Shown here in pieces: positions 42,599 to 51,443 of a stretch of DNA of 64,000 bases (position 1 is the first letter of the stretch; each line of letters opens with the position of its first letter). Source of the DNA: Aquitalea denitrificans (GTDB taxonomy: Bacteria > Pseudomonadota > Gammaproteobacteria > Burkholderiales > Chromobacteriaceae). Under the pieces are notes generated by a model, which was not told the origin of the DNA, did no database searches, and saw only the letters and a program-made list of their open reading frames with translations. The stretch spans positions 1,798,001 to 1,862,000 of the forward strand of contig NZ_CP047241.1 of assembly GCF_009856625.1 (NCBI RefSeq), read 5' to 3'. A program made the translations under genes and the position numbers.

Positions 42599-44128
42599 TC
42601 ACAGGGTTTCCAGCCCTTGCAAAATGCGTTCGGCACTGTCGCGCAGTGCCGTCAGTTCGGTATTGCTCATCTGGTCCAGTTGTTTGTAGATCAGCCCTAG
42701 CCGTGGGTTATCCCCCAGGCGCGCGCGCTGGCGGCGGAAAAAATCCCAGTACAGGGCATTGAATGGGCAGGCGTCCTCACCGTGCCGCGCCTCACGCCGG
42801 TAGCGGCAGCCGCCACAGTAGTTGCTCATGCGATGCAGGTAGGCATGGCCGGAAACATAGGGCTTGCTGGCCAGCAGTCCACCATCGGCAAACTGGCTCA
42901 TGCCCAGCGTATTGGGCAGCTCAACCCATTCGAAGGCATCGATGTACACGCCCAGATACCATTCATGCAGCGCCTGAGGTGACAGGCCTGCCAGCAGAGA
43001 AAAGTTGCCGATGACCATCAGTCGCTGGATGTGGTGCGCATAGGCATCACGCAGTGATTGACCGACGGCGTGGGCCAGGCAGCGCATGCCGGTGTGTCCA
43101 TGCCAGAACCAGCCGGGCAAAGGGCGGTGATGCTGGAACACATTGCTGTGGGCATAGTCCGGCATGCGTGCCCAGTACACTCCGCGCACGTATTCACGCC
43201 AGCCCAGAATCTGGCGGATAAAACCTTCCACCGCCGCCAGCGGTGCTGCACCGGCCAGCCAGGCTTGCTCGGCAGCGGTCACCACTTCGCGTGGCGACAG
43301 CATCTTGGTGTTGAGTGCGAAAGACAGCAGGGAATGAAACAGGCGCGGTTCGTCTGTGTGCATTGCATCCTGATAATCACCAAAGTGTGGCAGGGCCTGG
43401 CGGATGAAGTCATGCAGTTGATGCAGTGCCTCAGCGCGGTTGAGCGGCCAGCGCAAGGCCTCGGCACAAGGCTGGCCGAAGGAGGAAATGCCAGCGTCTT
43501 GCAAGGTTTGCCATAGTTGGCGGTGGTCGTGGCTGGGGCGCGTGTCGGGCGGGGGCGGCGGCGCGCCACGCCAGGCCTTGCGGTTATCCTGATCAAAATT
43601 CCATTTGCCACCGGCGGGTTTGCCGCCGTCGTCGAGCAAGACGCTGTATTGCTTGCGCATCTGACGATAAAAGATTTCCATGCGCCACTGCGCCTTGCCG
43701 GCAAACAACTGGCCTGCATCATGGCGGTGGGTGTAGAAATGTTCGCTATCCACTGCCTGGCAGGGGATGGCCTGTCGTGCTGCCCAGGCGTGCAATTGCT
43801 GGTCCAGACGCCATTCATCCGGCAGCTGCCACAAGAACGCGCTGGCCTGATAGTGCTGTAGCAGTGCGTCCAGATTGTCTTCCAGCGCACCGCGATTGGA
43901 CGGATGATCGATGGTGACATAGCGCACCCGATGGCCTTCGGCTTTCAGCCAACGGGCAAAGTCACGCATGGCGGCCAGCACGGCCAGCAGCTTTTGCGCA
44001 TGGTGCAGCACATAGCCGGTTTCCTGACGCAGCTCCAGCAGCAGGTAAACCACGTCATCGCGCTGCCGGGCAAACCAGCTGTGCTTGGGGTTGAGCTGGT
44101 CTCCCAGGATCAGTCTCAGCTCGGTCAT
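42599..44128 (-). CDS. phrB: Cryptochrome/photolyase with iron-sulfur cluster (PhrB-like)
   Basis: ATG 44128 gives 509 residues of the FeS-BCP group, prokaryotic (6-4) photolyase-like proteins. It shows TELRLILGDQLNPKHSWF at the N-terminus, IQRLMVIGNFSLLAG and the WVELPNTLGMSQFADGG FAD region, and cysteines in NYCGGCRYRREARHGEDACPFN that, with another Cys, bind a 4Fe-4S cluster. Such enzymes repair UV (6-4) photoproducts with FAD and a lumazine antenna. It lies in an operon with lipid-oxidation genes, as in light-induced regulons. Confidence 0.92.
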   Translation of the reverse strand: MTELRLILGDQLNPKHSWFARQRDDVVYLLLELRQETGYVLHHAQKLLAVLAAMRDFARWLKAEGHRVRYVTIDHPSNRGALEDNLDALLQHYQASAFLWQLPDEWRLDQQLHAWAARQAIPCQAVDSEHFYTHRHDAGQLFAGKAQWRMEIFYRQMRKQYSVLLDDGGKPAGGKWNFDQDNRKAWRGAPPPPPDTRPSHDHRQLWQTLQDAGISSFGQPCAEALRWPLNRAEALHQLHDFIRQALPHFGDYQDAMHTDEPRLFHSLLSFALNTKMLSPREVVTAAEQAWLAGAAPLAAVEGFIRQILGWREYVRGVYWARMPDYAHSNVFQHHRPLPGWFWHGHTGMRCLAHAVGQSLRDAYAHHIQRLMVIGNFSLLAGLSPQALHEWYLGVYIDAFEWVELPNTLGMSQFADGGLLASKPYVSGHAYLHRMSNYCGGCRYRREARHGEDACPFNALYWDFFRRQRARLGDNPRLGLIYKQLDQMSNTELTALRDSAERILQGLETL

Positions 44129-44245
44129 GCTGTACCCCATTGTGCCCGGCAAACACCGTTGGCCTGCTGACCACTCGCCAGCAAGGCCGGCTTGTCATGC
44201 AGACGCAAATTGTCACGAAAACAGTAGAGAGTAGTCCGCATGATG

Positions 44246-44392
44246 TCAGTGCTGTCGGCGGCAGCGTTCAGAGCAGTATTTCACTTCATCCCAACACTGG
44301 GTCCACTTGCGCCGCCAGCTCATGGCCCTGCCGCATACGGCACAAGGCTTGGCTGGCAGGCTGGATTTGTTGCCCTTGAAGCGGCTGCTCAT
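44246..44392 (-). CDS. DUF2256 small zinc-binding-type protein
   Basis: A 48-residue protein starting MSSRFKGNKSSLPAKPCAVC, with CxxC, then WRRKWTQCWDEVKYCSERCR. The four-to-six Cys layout and W-x3-W are those of DUF2256, small proteins usually encoded beside FeS-type photolyases. Its ATG overlaps the stop of the NTF2-like gene (ATGA), and it precedes the photolyase gene by about 120 bases. Confidence 0.9.
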   Translation of the reverse strand: MSSRFKGNKSSLPAKPCAVCGRAMSWRRKWTQCWDEVKYCSERCRRQH

Positions 44393-44814
44393 TGGCTTTC
44401 TCCCTCGTCACGCACCGACAGCATGCGGCGCAGCAAGCGTAGCGGTGGCCCGATCAGTGGCAGCTTGTGTAGCAACTCCTCGGCTGAGTCCCAGTAATCC
44501 CGATGCCGGATAACCTTGCCGCTGGCATTGAAGCGCAAGTGGCTACCACCGTGCAGCAGATAATCCTTGCCGCCTTTGCGGAAGCGGAAGTCCCAGGTGA
44601 TGAAGGCCTGGTCGCCGTCCAGCAATTGTTCGCGAATGATGAAGGCCGGCGTTTCCAGGGTCTTGAACATGTGACGGAACACCGTAGTGATGCCTTCCCG
44701 GTCCTGCACGGTATTGAAGGGGTCCTTGAAGCAGGCACTGGCGGCATAGAAGTCGCTAATGTTCGCTAGCGTCTCCGGGGTCAAATGGGTGTACCAGTCA
44801 ACCAGCTTCGTCAA
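44389..44814 (-). CDS. NTF2-like (SnoaL-fold) protein
   Basis: The product is an NTF2-fold protein of about 141 residues: VDWYTHLTPETLANISDFYA, FKDPFNTVQDREGI, ITWDFRFRKGG. The family normally begins right before this first helix. I prefer the TTG at 44814, which has GAGG 6 bases upstream and lies just after the SDR stop; the ATG at 44895 would give 168 residues but a 73-base overlap. Homologues sit in CFA/photolyase operons; catalytic role unknown. Confidence 0.78.
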   Translation of the reverse strand: MTKLVDWYTHLTPETLANISDFYAASACFKDPFNTVQDREGITTVFRHMFKTLETPAFIIREQLLDGDQAFITWDFRFRKGGKDYLLHGGSHLRFNASGKVIRHRDYWDSAEELLHKLPLIGPPLRLLRRMLSVRDEGESQ

Positions 44815-44822
44815 TTGCGGCC

Positions 44823-45641
44823 TCAGTTGCGCACCAGATGGCGCAGCAAGGGCAGTCTGAGACAGTAAGGCAGCTTCGCGAGCAGCTTGATCCATAGCGT
44901 AAACCTGCGAGGAAAATGGATTTCAAAACAACCGCGCTCCAGGCCATGCACAATACGTGCGGCCGCTTCGTCCGGGCTGATGATGGCCGGCATCGGGAAG
45001 TCGTTGAGTGCGGTAAGCCGGGTGGTGACGAAACCCGGATTGATGAGGTAAACATTCAGGCAGTAGCGTTTGAGTTCGGCATACAGCAGCTCGGCCAGAT
45101 TGATCAATGCCGCCTTACTGGGTCCGTAGACGCAGGCACCGGGCAGGCCGATATAACCGGCTACGCTGGCTACCAGGGCAAGGCCACCGGAACGGCGTGT
45201 CATCAGATCCGGCAGCATGGTTTCCAGACCGAAGTACACGCCTGCCAGATTGGTGTCCAGGGTTTGCCGAACTTGTTCAGAATGTAGTTGCCAGCTTTGT
45301 TCGGGCCGGTAATCGGCAGCGCAGAACACGACAAGATCGGGCAGGTGGTTTTGTGCGTGAAGTTGTGCCCAGCATTGATGCCAAGAGTCCGGATCGGTGA
45401 CATCGTGTACCAGCACCTGTGCATGTGCATGACCAGCCGCCACTTGTCGCAATGCGGCTTGCCGTCGCGCAGACAGCACCACGTCGGCACCCTTTTCAAG
45501 CAGGTGACGTGCTAGCGCAGCGCCAATGCCGCTGGATGCCCCGATCAGCCATACGCGCTGGCCAGGCCAGCTGCGAATGGGGGTATTGGGAGGTGCAAAT
45601 GGTATGGCCCTACTCCTTGCGGAAAAACAGGCTGACTTCAC
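44823..45641 (-). CDS. Short-chain dehydrogenase/reductase of the lipid operon
   Basis: A classical SDR: VWLIGASSGIGAALARHL, the catalytic Ser in LVASVAGYIG, Y-x3-K in VYGPSKAAL, and a C-terminal membrane-associating tail (FPRRFTLWIKLLAKLP). The start is odd. ATG 45641 overlaps the previous gene by 32 bases, while a perfect AAGGAG lies 7 bases before an in-frame ATA at 45605, which would begin a protein of normal SDR length. No ATG, GTG or TTG suits that site. Similar SDRs accompany cyclopropane-synthase-like enzymes in photo-oxidative operons. Confidence 0.85.
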   Translation of the reverse strand: MKSACFSARSRAIPFAPPNTPIRSWPGQRVWLIGASSGIGAALARHLLEKGADVVLSARRQAALRQVAAGHAHAQVLVHDVTDPDSWHQCWAQLHAQNHLPDLVVFCAADYRPEQSWQLHSEQVRQTLDTNLAGVYFGLETMLPDLMTRRSGGLALVASVAGYIGLPGACVYGPSKAALINLAELLYAELKRYCLNVYLINPGFVTTRLTALNDFPMPAIISPDEAAARIVHGLERGCFEIHFPRRFTLWIKLLAKLPYCLRLPLLRHLVRN

Positions 45642-46137
45642 CCAGTCCGAAGCCGAATTTGCTCATGTGCGCGCTATTGAGCATGGTGTAATTGTCCTGC
45701 AGGAACATCCAGTCATCGAAGTCCACCGCCCATTCCCGCCCGTCTACCGGCAGGCGCAGACTGTAGCGCCAGTGCAGTGCGTTGCCAGCCACTTCACCTT
45801 CGGCCTCACCGATCACATCTGCCGCCGTGCCGTGCCACTTGCCATCACCTTTGGGTACAAGACGCCAGCTGCGTTGCTGGCGTGTGCCGTCGGCGTAAAG
45901 AAAGTGTTCATCCAGAATCAGTGCATCACCATCGCGGTGGCTGTTGATGTCCACGCTGAAGCGCTTGATCAGTTTGCCGCTACGGTCACGGAACATTCCC
46001 CAGGCCTGGGTGTGGCCGGAGAAAAACTGGTACAAATCCAACTTGGGCGTGTTGTCGCGGTAGCTTTGTATGTCAGGCGTACTGCAAGAAGCCAATAGCG
46101 GTAGCCCGGTCAGCAGCACGATACACAGGCGCTTCAC
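45610..46137 (-). CDS. DUF3833 lipoprotein
   Basis: A 175-residue lipoprotein precursor (lipobox LLASC at about 14-18) whose mature part has SYRDNTPKLDLYQFFSGHTQAWG and FRDRSGKLIKRFSVDI, the DUF3833 signature, with a beta-rich calycin-like body. It overlaps the cyclopropane-synthase-like gene by 4 bases. Function unknown; constant presence next to DUF1365 and CFA-type genes suggests a role in envelope lipid change. Confidence 0.87.
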   Translation of the reverse strand: MKRLCIVLLTGLPLLASCSTPDIQSYRDNTPKLDLYQFFSGHTQAWGMFRDRSGKLIKRFSVDINSHRDGDALILDEHFLYADGTRQQRSWRLVPKGDGKWHGTAADVIGEAEGEVAGNALHWRYSLRLPVDGREWAVDFDDWMFLQDNYTMLNSAHMSKFGFGLGEVSLFFRKE

Positions 46138-47342
46138 GGTTGTGCTTCCTGCAGCAAGAACTGGGATACACCTATGCTGTCTTCGTCAAAACCGGCCTCG
46201 CAATAGCATAGGTAAAGCCGCCAGATGCGGATGAAGGCATTGTCAAAGCCGAGCTTGAGTACTGCGTCGAGCGCGTGTTCAAAACCATGCCGCCACCGGC
46301 GCAGGGTTTCCGCGTAGTCGTGGCCAAAATCCAGTCGGTCGCAGGTGCGCAGACCTGCCAGGGTAGCCTGGTGCTGGAACTCACTACGGCTGGGCAGCAT
46401 ACCCCCCGGGAAAATGAAGGCCTGAATAAAGTCGCTAGCGGCGCGATAACGTTCGAAGCGGCTATCTGCAATGGTGATGCTTTGCACCAGTGCCTTGCCG
46501 TCTGGTTTGAGCAGCTTGCGTAGTGTGTGGAAGTAGCCTTGCCAATAGGCTTCGCCCACTGCTTCAAACATTTCGATGGAAACAATGGCATCGTACTTGC
46601 CGTGCAGATCGCGGTAATCACACCATTCCAGTCGTGCCAGCACGTTGTTGGCCAGACGTCGCTGCGCGAATTCCAGTTGGGCGTTGGAAATGGTGACGCC
46701 ATGCACGGCGATGCCTTGCTGTGTCGCGTGTTCGGCAAAGCCGCCCCAGCCACAACCTATCTCCAGTACCCGCATGCCAGGTTTCAGTCCCAGTACATCG
46801 CAGATGCGCTGGTATTTGGCTGCCTGTGCTTGCGCTAAGGGCAAAGCGTAATGGCCATCGAACCAGGCGCTGGAGTAAGTCCAAGTAGGATCCAGCCACA
46901 GCTGGTAGAAGTCGTTGCCCAGATCATAGTGCGCATGGATGTTACGTTTGCTACCGGCTTTGCTGTTGCGGCGCAGCCTGTGTTTCAGCCAATACCAGGT
47001 ACGAGCCGGCAGGCTGCCACTAGCGGCAGTGCCGAGTACGGTTTGATTGCGCAGTGCCAGCCTTAGCAAGGCGACCAGATCGGGCGAGTCAAGCAAGCCG
47101 TCTCGGTAAGCTTCGGCAAAACCGATATCTCCGGCCAGCAGCAGCTTGCTGCAGGCTGCCCAGTCGTGCACATGCAACTCGGCATCCGGTGTCTCCCCCG
47201 CGGTGCCGAACCAGTGCGCGGAACCATCCGGCGTAATCAGGCGCAAGCTGCCATGGCATAGCCGACTCAGCCTGGATAGCAGGATCTTGCCGGTAAAAGA
47301 AGGTGTGCCGCGCGGGATGTCTAGGGCGCGGGAAAGGCTCAT
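46134..47342 (-). CDS. Cyclopropane-fatty-acyl-phospholipid synthase family methyltransferase
   Basis: ATG 47342 overlaps the DUF1365 stop and gives 402 residues. The C-terminal two thirds match CFA synthases: HYDLGNDFYQLWLDPTWTYS, the SAM motif VLEIGCGWGGFAEHA, GVTISNAQLEFAQRR, and SIEMFEAVGEAYW. It methylates unsaturated acyl chains of membrane lipids. In several proteobacteria this gene with DUF1365 and FAD partners makes modified (including furan) fatty acids in response to singlet oxygen; the product here is not known. Confidence 0.92.
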   Translation of the reverse strand: MSLSRALDIPRGTPSFTGKILLSRLSRLCHGSLRLITPDGSAHWFGTAGETPDAELHVHDWAACSKLLLAGDIGFAEAYRDGLLDSPDLVALLRLALRNQTVLGTAASGSLPARTWYWLKHRLRRNSKAGSKRNIHAHYDLGNDFYQLWLDPTWTYSSAWFDGHYALPLAQAQAAKYQRICDVLGLKPGMRVLEIGCGWGGFAEHATQQGIAVHGVTISNAQLEFAQRRLANNVLARLEWCDYRDLHGKYDAIVSIEMFEAVGEAYWQGYFHTLRKLLKPDGKALVQSITIADSRFERYRAASDFIQAFIFPGGMLPSRSEFQHQATLAGLRTCDRLDFGHDYAETLRRWRHGFEHALDAVLKLGFDNAFIRIWRLYLCYCEAGFDEDSIGVSQFLLQEAQP

Positions 47343-48115
47343 GGGTGGAACTCCTGTCCGTGAGTCAGATGGCTGGATGGTGGCTGCGGTTTGCCGAAGA
47401 ACGGCACTTTCTTGCACAACAGACGTAATGCCTGCCAATGAATGCGCAGCATGATGGACACCGTCAGCAAGGGTTGCTGTAGCAGGGCTGAAAGTGCGGT
47501 AGCCGCTGTCAGCGGTGTCATGTCACCGGAAACACTGGTATTGAGCAGCACACCATCCGCATCGTGGTAATCAATGCGCATCAGCATGCGATCAGCCCGC
47601 TCGGCCAGCCTGAACAGGTAATGACCGGCGACTTGGCAGAAGGGGGATACATGCAACTGTTTGACGCAGGTGAGGGCAATGCCATTGCGAATGGGCTGGC
47701 CATTTTTATTGGCCAGAAGGTAGGCGTGGTGTTCACCAAATGTATTGTTGACGTCGGCAAGCACCGCCACCAACTGTCCGTTGACATCATGGCAGTACCA
47801 GAAGCTGACCGGGTTGAATGCATAGCCGAACAGGCGGGGAAAGGTTTGCAGCCAGACCTCGCCATCATCAGGCAAACCGGCCTTGGCCAATTGACTGCGA
47901 ATCCAGGGTAGGAGTGGACTGCCATCGCGCGGTCCGTAGTCGCCAGTACGCACAGACATCAAACGGAAGCGATTGACCCCGAACCAGGCGTTGCCAATCT
48001 CATCCAGCGCTGACAAACGCAAGCGCACGGCAAACACCGGATACCGAAAGCGGTGATGAGCAGGGCGCAGCCGCTGGTGCATGATCGTTCCCTTGACGAT
48101 ATAAGCATCAGTCAT
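47339..48115 (-). CDS. DUF1365 family protein
   Basis: ATG 48115 overlaps the stop of the FAD oxidoreductase (TGATG) and gives 258 residues. Family features include VKGTIMHQRLRPAHHRFRYP, FPRLFGYAFNPVSFWYCHD, VNNTFGEHHAYL and KQLHVSPF. The His-rich motifs hint at a metal site, but no activity is established. It sits between an FAD amine oxidase and a CFA-type methyltransferase, the standard order for this lipid-modification cluster. Confidence 0.92.
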   Translation of the reverse strand: MTDAYIVKGTIMHQRLRPAHHRFRYPVFAVRLRLSALDEIGNAWFGVNRFRLMSVRTGDYGPRDGSPLLPWIRSQLAKAGLPDDGEVWLQTFPRLFGYAFNPVSFWYCHDVNGQLVAVLADVNNTFGEHHAYLLANKNGQPIRNGIALTCVKQLHVSPFCQVAGHYLFRLAERADRMLMRIDYHDADGVLLNTSVSGDMTPLTAATALSALLQQPLLTVSIMLRIHWQALRLLCKKVPFFGKPQPPSSHLTHGQEFHP

Positions 48116-49407
48116 CAGTCCAGCCTCGCCCATCTTGGCAGTGCGACAAAGTCCTGCGCTACGCGCAATGCTGATTTCAGACCATCTTCGTGGAACCCAT
48201 AACCGGTCCAGGCTCCGGCGAACCAAGTGTGGCGCTTGCCCTGCAAGGCGGGTAGCCGGGTCTGGGCTTGAATCGCAGCTTTATCGAACAAAGGGTGCTC
48301 ATAGATGAAGCGGGCATACTCCAGCGATCGCTCTGGCTCCCGTACCGGATTCAGGGTGACGATGATGGGCGAAGAAACCGGTACAGGCTGTAGCGTATTG
48401 AGTAGATAGCTGACACACACAGCGCGCTGTGCTGATTGTCTGCTGTCGGCCAGGAAGTTCCAGGCCGACCACACCTTGTGCCGCTTGGGCAATAAAGCCG
48501 GATCGCCGTGCAATACTGCCGTATTGGCTTGATAGCGCACCGCGCCCAGCACAGCTCGCTCTTCTGTACTGGCATCTGCCAGCATGGCAAGGGTTTGAGG
48601 GGCGTGAGTGGCAAAGACCACGCTGTCGAAGCGCTCTTGCCCATGGCGGCTATTCACAATCACGCCATCCTCATCGCGATGCACCGACAGCACTGGCGAA
48701 GACAGGCGTAAATCTGGAATGTGCACCAGCAGTTTTCTGACATACTGACGCGCCCCGCCGGGTACGGTAAACCAGCGCGGGCGCTGACTGATCTGCAACA
48801 AACCGTGATTCATGCAGAAGCGCAAGAAGGTCGCTGCCGGAAACTCCAGAATCTCACTATTGGGGCTGGACCAGATGGCCGCGGCCATTGGCACCAGATA
48901 TTGATCGCGAAAGCGTTGACCAAAGCCTTCTTGCTGCAGAAGTTTGCCTAGCGATAGCTGGTCTTTGAGCGCACCTTCCAGCAAGCGAGGTGCTGCCTTA
49001 TTGAAACGCAGAATATCGGACAGCATGCGGTAGAAACCGGGTGACAGCAGTTTGCCGCGTTGTGCAAACACGGTATCCAGATTGCTGCCTGCCCATTCGT
49101 CACGCCCTTGGTCCAGGGAGACGCTAAAGGACATCTCGGTTCCGCAAGAAGCTACGTCCAGCTCATCGAATAGCGCAATCAGATTAGGGTAGGTGCGCTC
49201 GTTGAAAACCAGAAAACCGGTATCAACCGAGAAAGCGTGGCCTTCCAGCTCCAGATCCACCGTATTGGTATGCCCGCCGGCATAATCAGCAGCCTCGAAC
49301 AAGGTGACGTCATGGCCGGCGGAAAGTAGCCAAGCACTGCCGAGTCCGGCAATTCCGGCACCGATGACTGCCACGCGCTGACGCTGGACTGGATTTGCGT
49401 TCACCAT
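48115..49407 (-). CDS. FAD-dependent oxidoreductase (amine-oxidase fold)
   Basis: A 430-residue flavoprotein with VAVIGAGIAGLGSAWLL, the FAD adenine motif VTLFEAADYAGGHTNTV, TGFLVFNERTYPNL, and FAGAWTGYGFHEDG near the C-terminus. It resembles the predicted NAD/FAD-binding proteins paired with DUF1365 and CFA-like enzymes. It is the first gene of the long minus-strand operon. Start is somewhat uncertain: ATG 49407 has GGGAG only two bases away, while GTG 49401 has better spacing. Confidence 0.88.
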   Translation of the reverse strand: MVNANPVQRQRVAVIGAGIAGLGSAWLLSAGHDVTLFEAADYAGGHTNTVDLELEGHAFSVDTGFLVFNERTYPNLIALFDELDVASCGTEMSFSVSLDQGRDEWAGSNLDTVFAQRGKLLSPGFYRMLSDILRFNKAAPRLLEGALKDQLSLGKLLQQEGFGQRFRDQYLVPMAAAIWSSPNSEILEFPAATFLRFCMNHGLLQISQRPRWFTVPGGARQYVRKLLVHIPDLRLSSPVLSVHRDEDGVIVNSRHGQERFDSVVFATHAPQTLAMLADASTEERAVLGAVRYQANTAVLHGDPALLPKRHKVWSAWNFLADSRQSAQRAVCVSYLLNTLQPVPVSSPIIVTLNPVREPERSLEYARFIYEHPLFDKAAIQAQTRLPALQGKRHTWFAGAWTGYGFHEDGLKSALRVAQDFVALPRWARLD

Positions 49408-49538
49408 CACTCCCGGAAAAGACGTTATGACATGTTCCTGGCCTGCAGAGGGCTGTGCGGAAGGGCCTCTGCACAAGGGCCAAGTGCACCCTCTGCGATC
49501 AATCCATTCAAATCACTTGGCACCCGGCGGCGCAGTGC

Positions 49539-49555
49539 TTATATTCAGCATATAA
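49539..49555. promoter_or_regulatory. Inverted repeat, candidate TetR operator
   Basis: TTATAT-TCAGC-ATATAA is a perfect 6-base dyad in the 190-base region between the lipid/photolyase operon and the divergent TetR gene. Size and place fit a TetR-family operator controlling both promoters. Confidence 0.5.
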
Positions 49556-49598
49556 CCGCTTTGGAAAAAAAGCTACTGATTAGTAAAAGGTCGTACTC

Positions 49599-50222
49599 AT
49601 GAGTATTTTAAGCAAGCTCAGCTTCAAGGATCAGGCGTTCAAGTTGCGCGAACAGGCTGTGCTGGATGCCACTACACATTTGTTGGCGAGCAAGGGATTC
49701 GACCTGATGACCATGGACGATGTCGCGGAAGGTGCCGGTATCTCCAAGCCCAGCTTGTACAAACATTTCAAGTCGAAGGAAGATCTTGCGACGGAGGTGA
49801 TGATCCGGTTGCTGGATGGGGCGCTTGACTATCTTGAACGGCTGGACGACTCACTGAGCGGTAAAGCCCGTTTAGGCAGTCTGCTGGAATGGGCGCTGCG
49901 GATAAGGCTGGAGGGCGGGCTACCGTTTTTGCCATCCACCAGTCCGCAGGTGAGGGAAATGCTGACACGCAGCATCCGGTATGTGACGCGTGTCTACAAA
50001 CTGCACAAACAGTTGCAGGCCATTGTGGAGCAAGCAAAATCTGCCGGAGAAATCCGTTCCGATCTGCCGACGGATGTACTTCTATACGCCTATTATTCGC
50101 GCACTTGCGACCCGGCTGTCGATTACATGAAAGACTTTGGACGCTATAGCAATGATGAAATCGTCTCACATATGCAAGCGATGATCTTTACCGGGATTGC
50201 TGCTTCTCCTGCTGCGCATTAG
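49599..50222 (+). CDS. TetR/AcrR-family regulator
   Basis: A 207-residue repressor-type protein. The N-terminal helix-turn-helix is clear (ATTHLLASKGFDLMTMDDVA, AGISKPSLYKHFKSKEDLA, residues 26-68), followed by an all-helical ligand domain with no close match recognised. It is divergent from the FAD-DUF1365-CFA-photolyase operon and is the most likely regulator of it. Signal unknown; a damaged lipid or light-derived oxidant is a reasonable guess. Confidence 0.9.
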   Translation: MSILSKLSFKDQAFKLREQAVLDATTHLLASKGFDLMTMDDVAEGAGISKPSLYKHFKSKEDLATEVMIRLLDGALDYLERLDDSLSGKARLGSLLEWALRIRLEGGLPFLPSTSPQVREMLTRSIRYVTRVYKLHKQLQAIVEQAKSAGEIRSDLPTDVLLYAYYSRTCDPAVDYMKDFGRYSNDEIVSHMQAMIFTGIAASPAAH

Positions 50223-50570
50223 TGCTGGGCAAATGAGGCTAAGTGGTCTTTCTTGCGATGTTTTTCGTGTCGAGAAAGTACAGATTTTTCAGCGGAGCAT
50301 GAGTCATCCCTGTGCTTGAGCCATGATCGCATCGAGATGTTCTACCACCCGAAACGTCGGCATTCCTCCGCAAACGGGCTAGTGCCGGTAGAGCTTGAGA
50401 AGCAATATTTCCAACGGCTCAAGAGTGTCTAGAGAGGCCAGGGCGATTCACAGCATCGTAATCAAACATCAGCAAATTACCGGATGCCTGTGAATGAAAA
50501 GTAAAGATCATGGTGTTTCTCCAGTGAGTGGCCGTGCTGGCGCAACAGCGCTGGTGATCATGTCCAGAAC
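50223..50570. other. Intergenic region with transposase remnant
   Basis: About 350 bases without an intact gene. It contains the IS3-type fragment described at 50331-50432. No insertion-sequence ends or target duplications are visible. The rest shows no feature. Confidence 0.6.
50331..50432 (+). pseudogene. C-terminal fragment of an IS3-family transposase
   Basis: The frame reads IEMFYHPKRRHSSANGLVPV followed by ELEKQYFQRLKSV and a stop. This is the characteristic end of the IS3-family integrase domain (Y-I-E-x-F-Y-N-x-x-R-R-H). Upstream sequence in the same frame does not continue the domain, so only a decayed tail remains. Confidence 0.8.
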
Positions 50571-51443
50571 TCATTCTGGTCCGGGTGTCGTGTTTTCTTC
50601 GGAAGGCAGAATGCTACTTGCTGTGACGGCCAAAGCCACAACGGCAGGGTTCATGCTGTCCACCATGGCGCTGGGAATCAGAATGGTGGTTCCTCGCTCC
50701 TTTGTTGTTTCGTAGATGATGTTCATCGCACGCAGCTGCAACGCTCCGGGCTGCGCCTGGTAAATACGAGCAGCCTGGACAAACTGGCCGGCAATTTCAG
50801 CCTCCGCAGCGCCAAGAATGATGCGGGCCTGCTTCTCACGCTCGGCCTGTGCCTGGCGTGACATGGCATCCTGTAATGCCACAGGAATGGCAACATCCCT
50901 TACTTCCACCGAGCTGACCGTAATGCCCCACTCACTGGTTTTATGACCAATATCTGCGCACAGTTGCTGGTCTGCGGCGCGCCGGTCTGATAACAATGCC
51001 GCCAACATTGAAGAACCAATCATTTCCCGCAGCGAAGTCTGGGCTACCCTGTCAATGGCCTGTTGAAAATCGGTAATTGCCAACGCAGCCTTTTGTGCAT
51101 CGTGTACATGCCAGAAAATGACGGCATCAACATTGACCGGTACGGTATCCCGAGTAAGTGCCTGCTCGGCATTGAATGCAGTTGTCTGGATGCGCTCGTC
51201 AATAATGGCTACCACGCTATCCAGCACGGGGATGATGGCAAACAGGCCCGGGCCGCGCACGCCTTGCAGCTTGCCCGCACGTAGTACTACAAATTTCTGC
51301 CAGGTATTAGCCATTTTGAGTGACATGCCAATCAGGATGCCAAGGCACCAGACCATGACCGCCAGCCAGGTACTCCCCAGCATGCCGATACCAGCGCCAA
51401 TGGCGAGCAAACTGACAACAATGAAAAAGGTAATAGGGTTCAC
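50571..51443 (-). CDS. SPFH/band 7 (stomatin-like slipin) protein
   Basis: The GTG at 51443, with AGGAG 7 bases upstream, gives 290 residues. Two hydrophobic segments at the N-terminus (about 3-20 and 25-42) are followed by the SPFH domain: KFVVLRAGKLQGVRGPGLFAIIPVLD, TRDTVPVNVDAVIFWHV, and AMSRQAQAEREKQARIILGAAEAE with a coiled-coil tail. Such proteins build membrane microdomains and may assist membrane stress responses or proteolysis. No NfeD partner gene is adjacent, which is unusual for slipins. Confidence 0.9.
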   Translation of the reverse strand: MNPITFFIVVSLLAIGAGIGMLGSTWLAVMVWCLGILIGMSLKMANTWQKFVVLRAGKLQGVRGPGLFAIIPVLDSVVAIIDERIQTTAFNAEQALTRDTVPVNVDAVIFWHVHDAQKAALAITDFQQAIDRVAQTSLREMIGSSMLAALLSDRRAADQQLCADIGHKTSEWGITVSSVEVRDVAIPVALQDAMSRQAQAEREKQARIILGAAEAEIAGQFVQAARIYQAQPGALQLRAMNIIYETTKERGTTILIPSAMVDSMNPAVVALAVTASSILPSEENTTPGPE

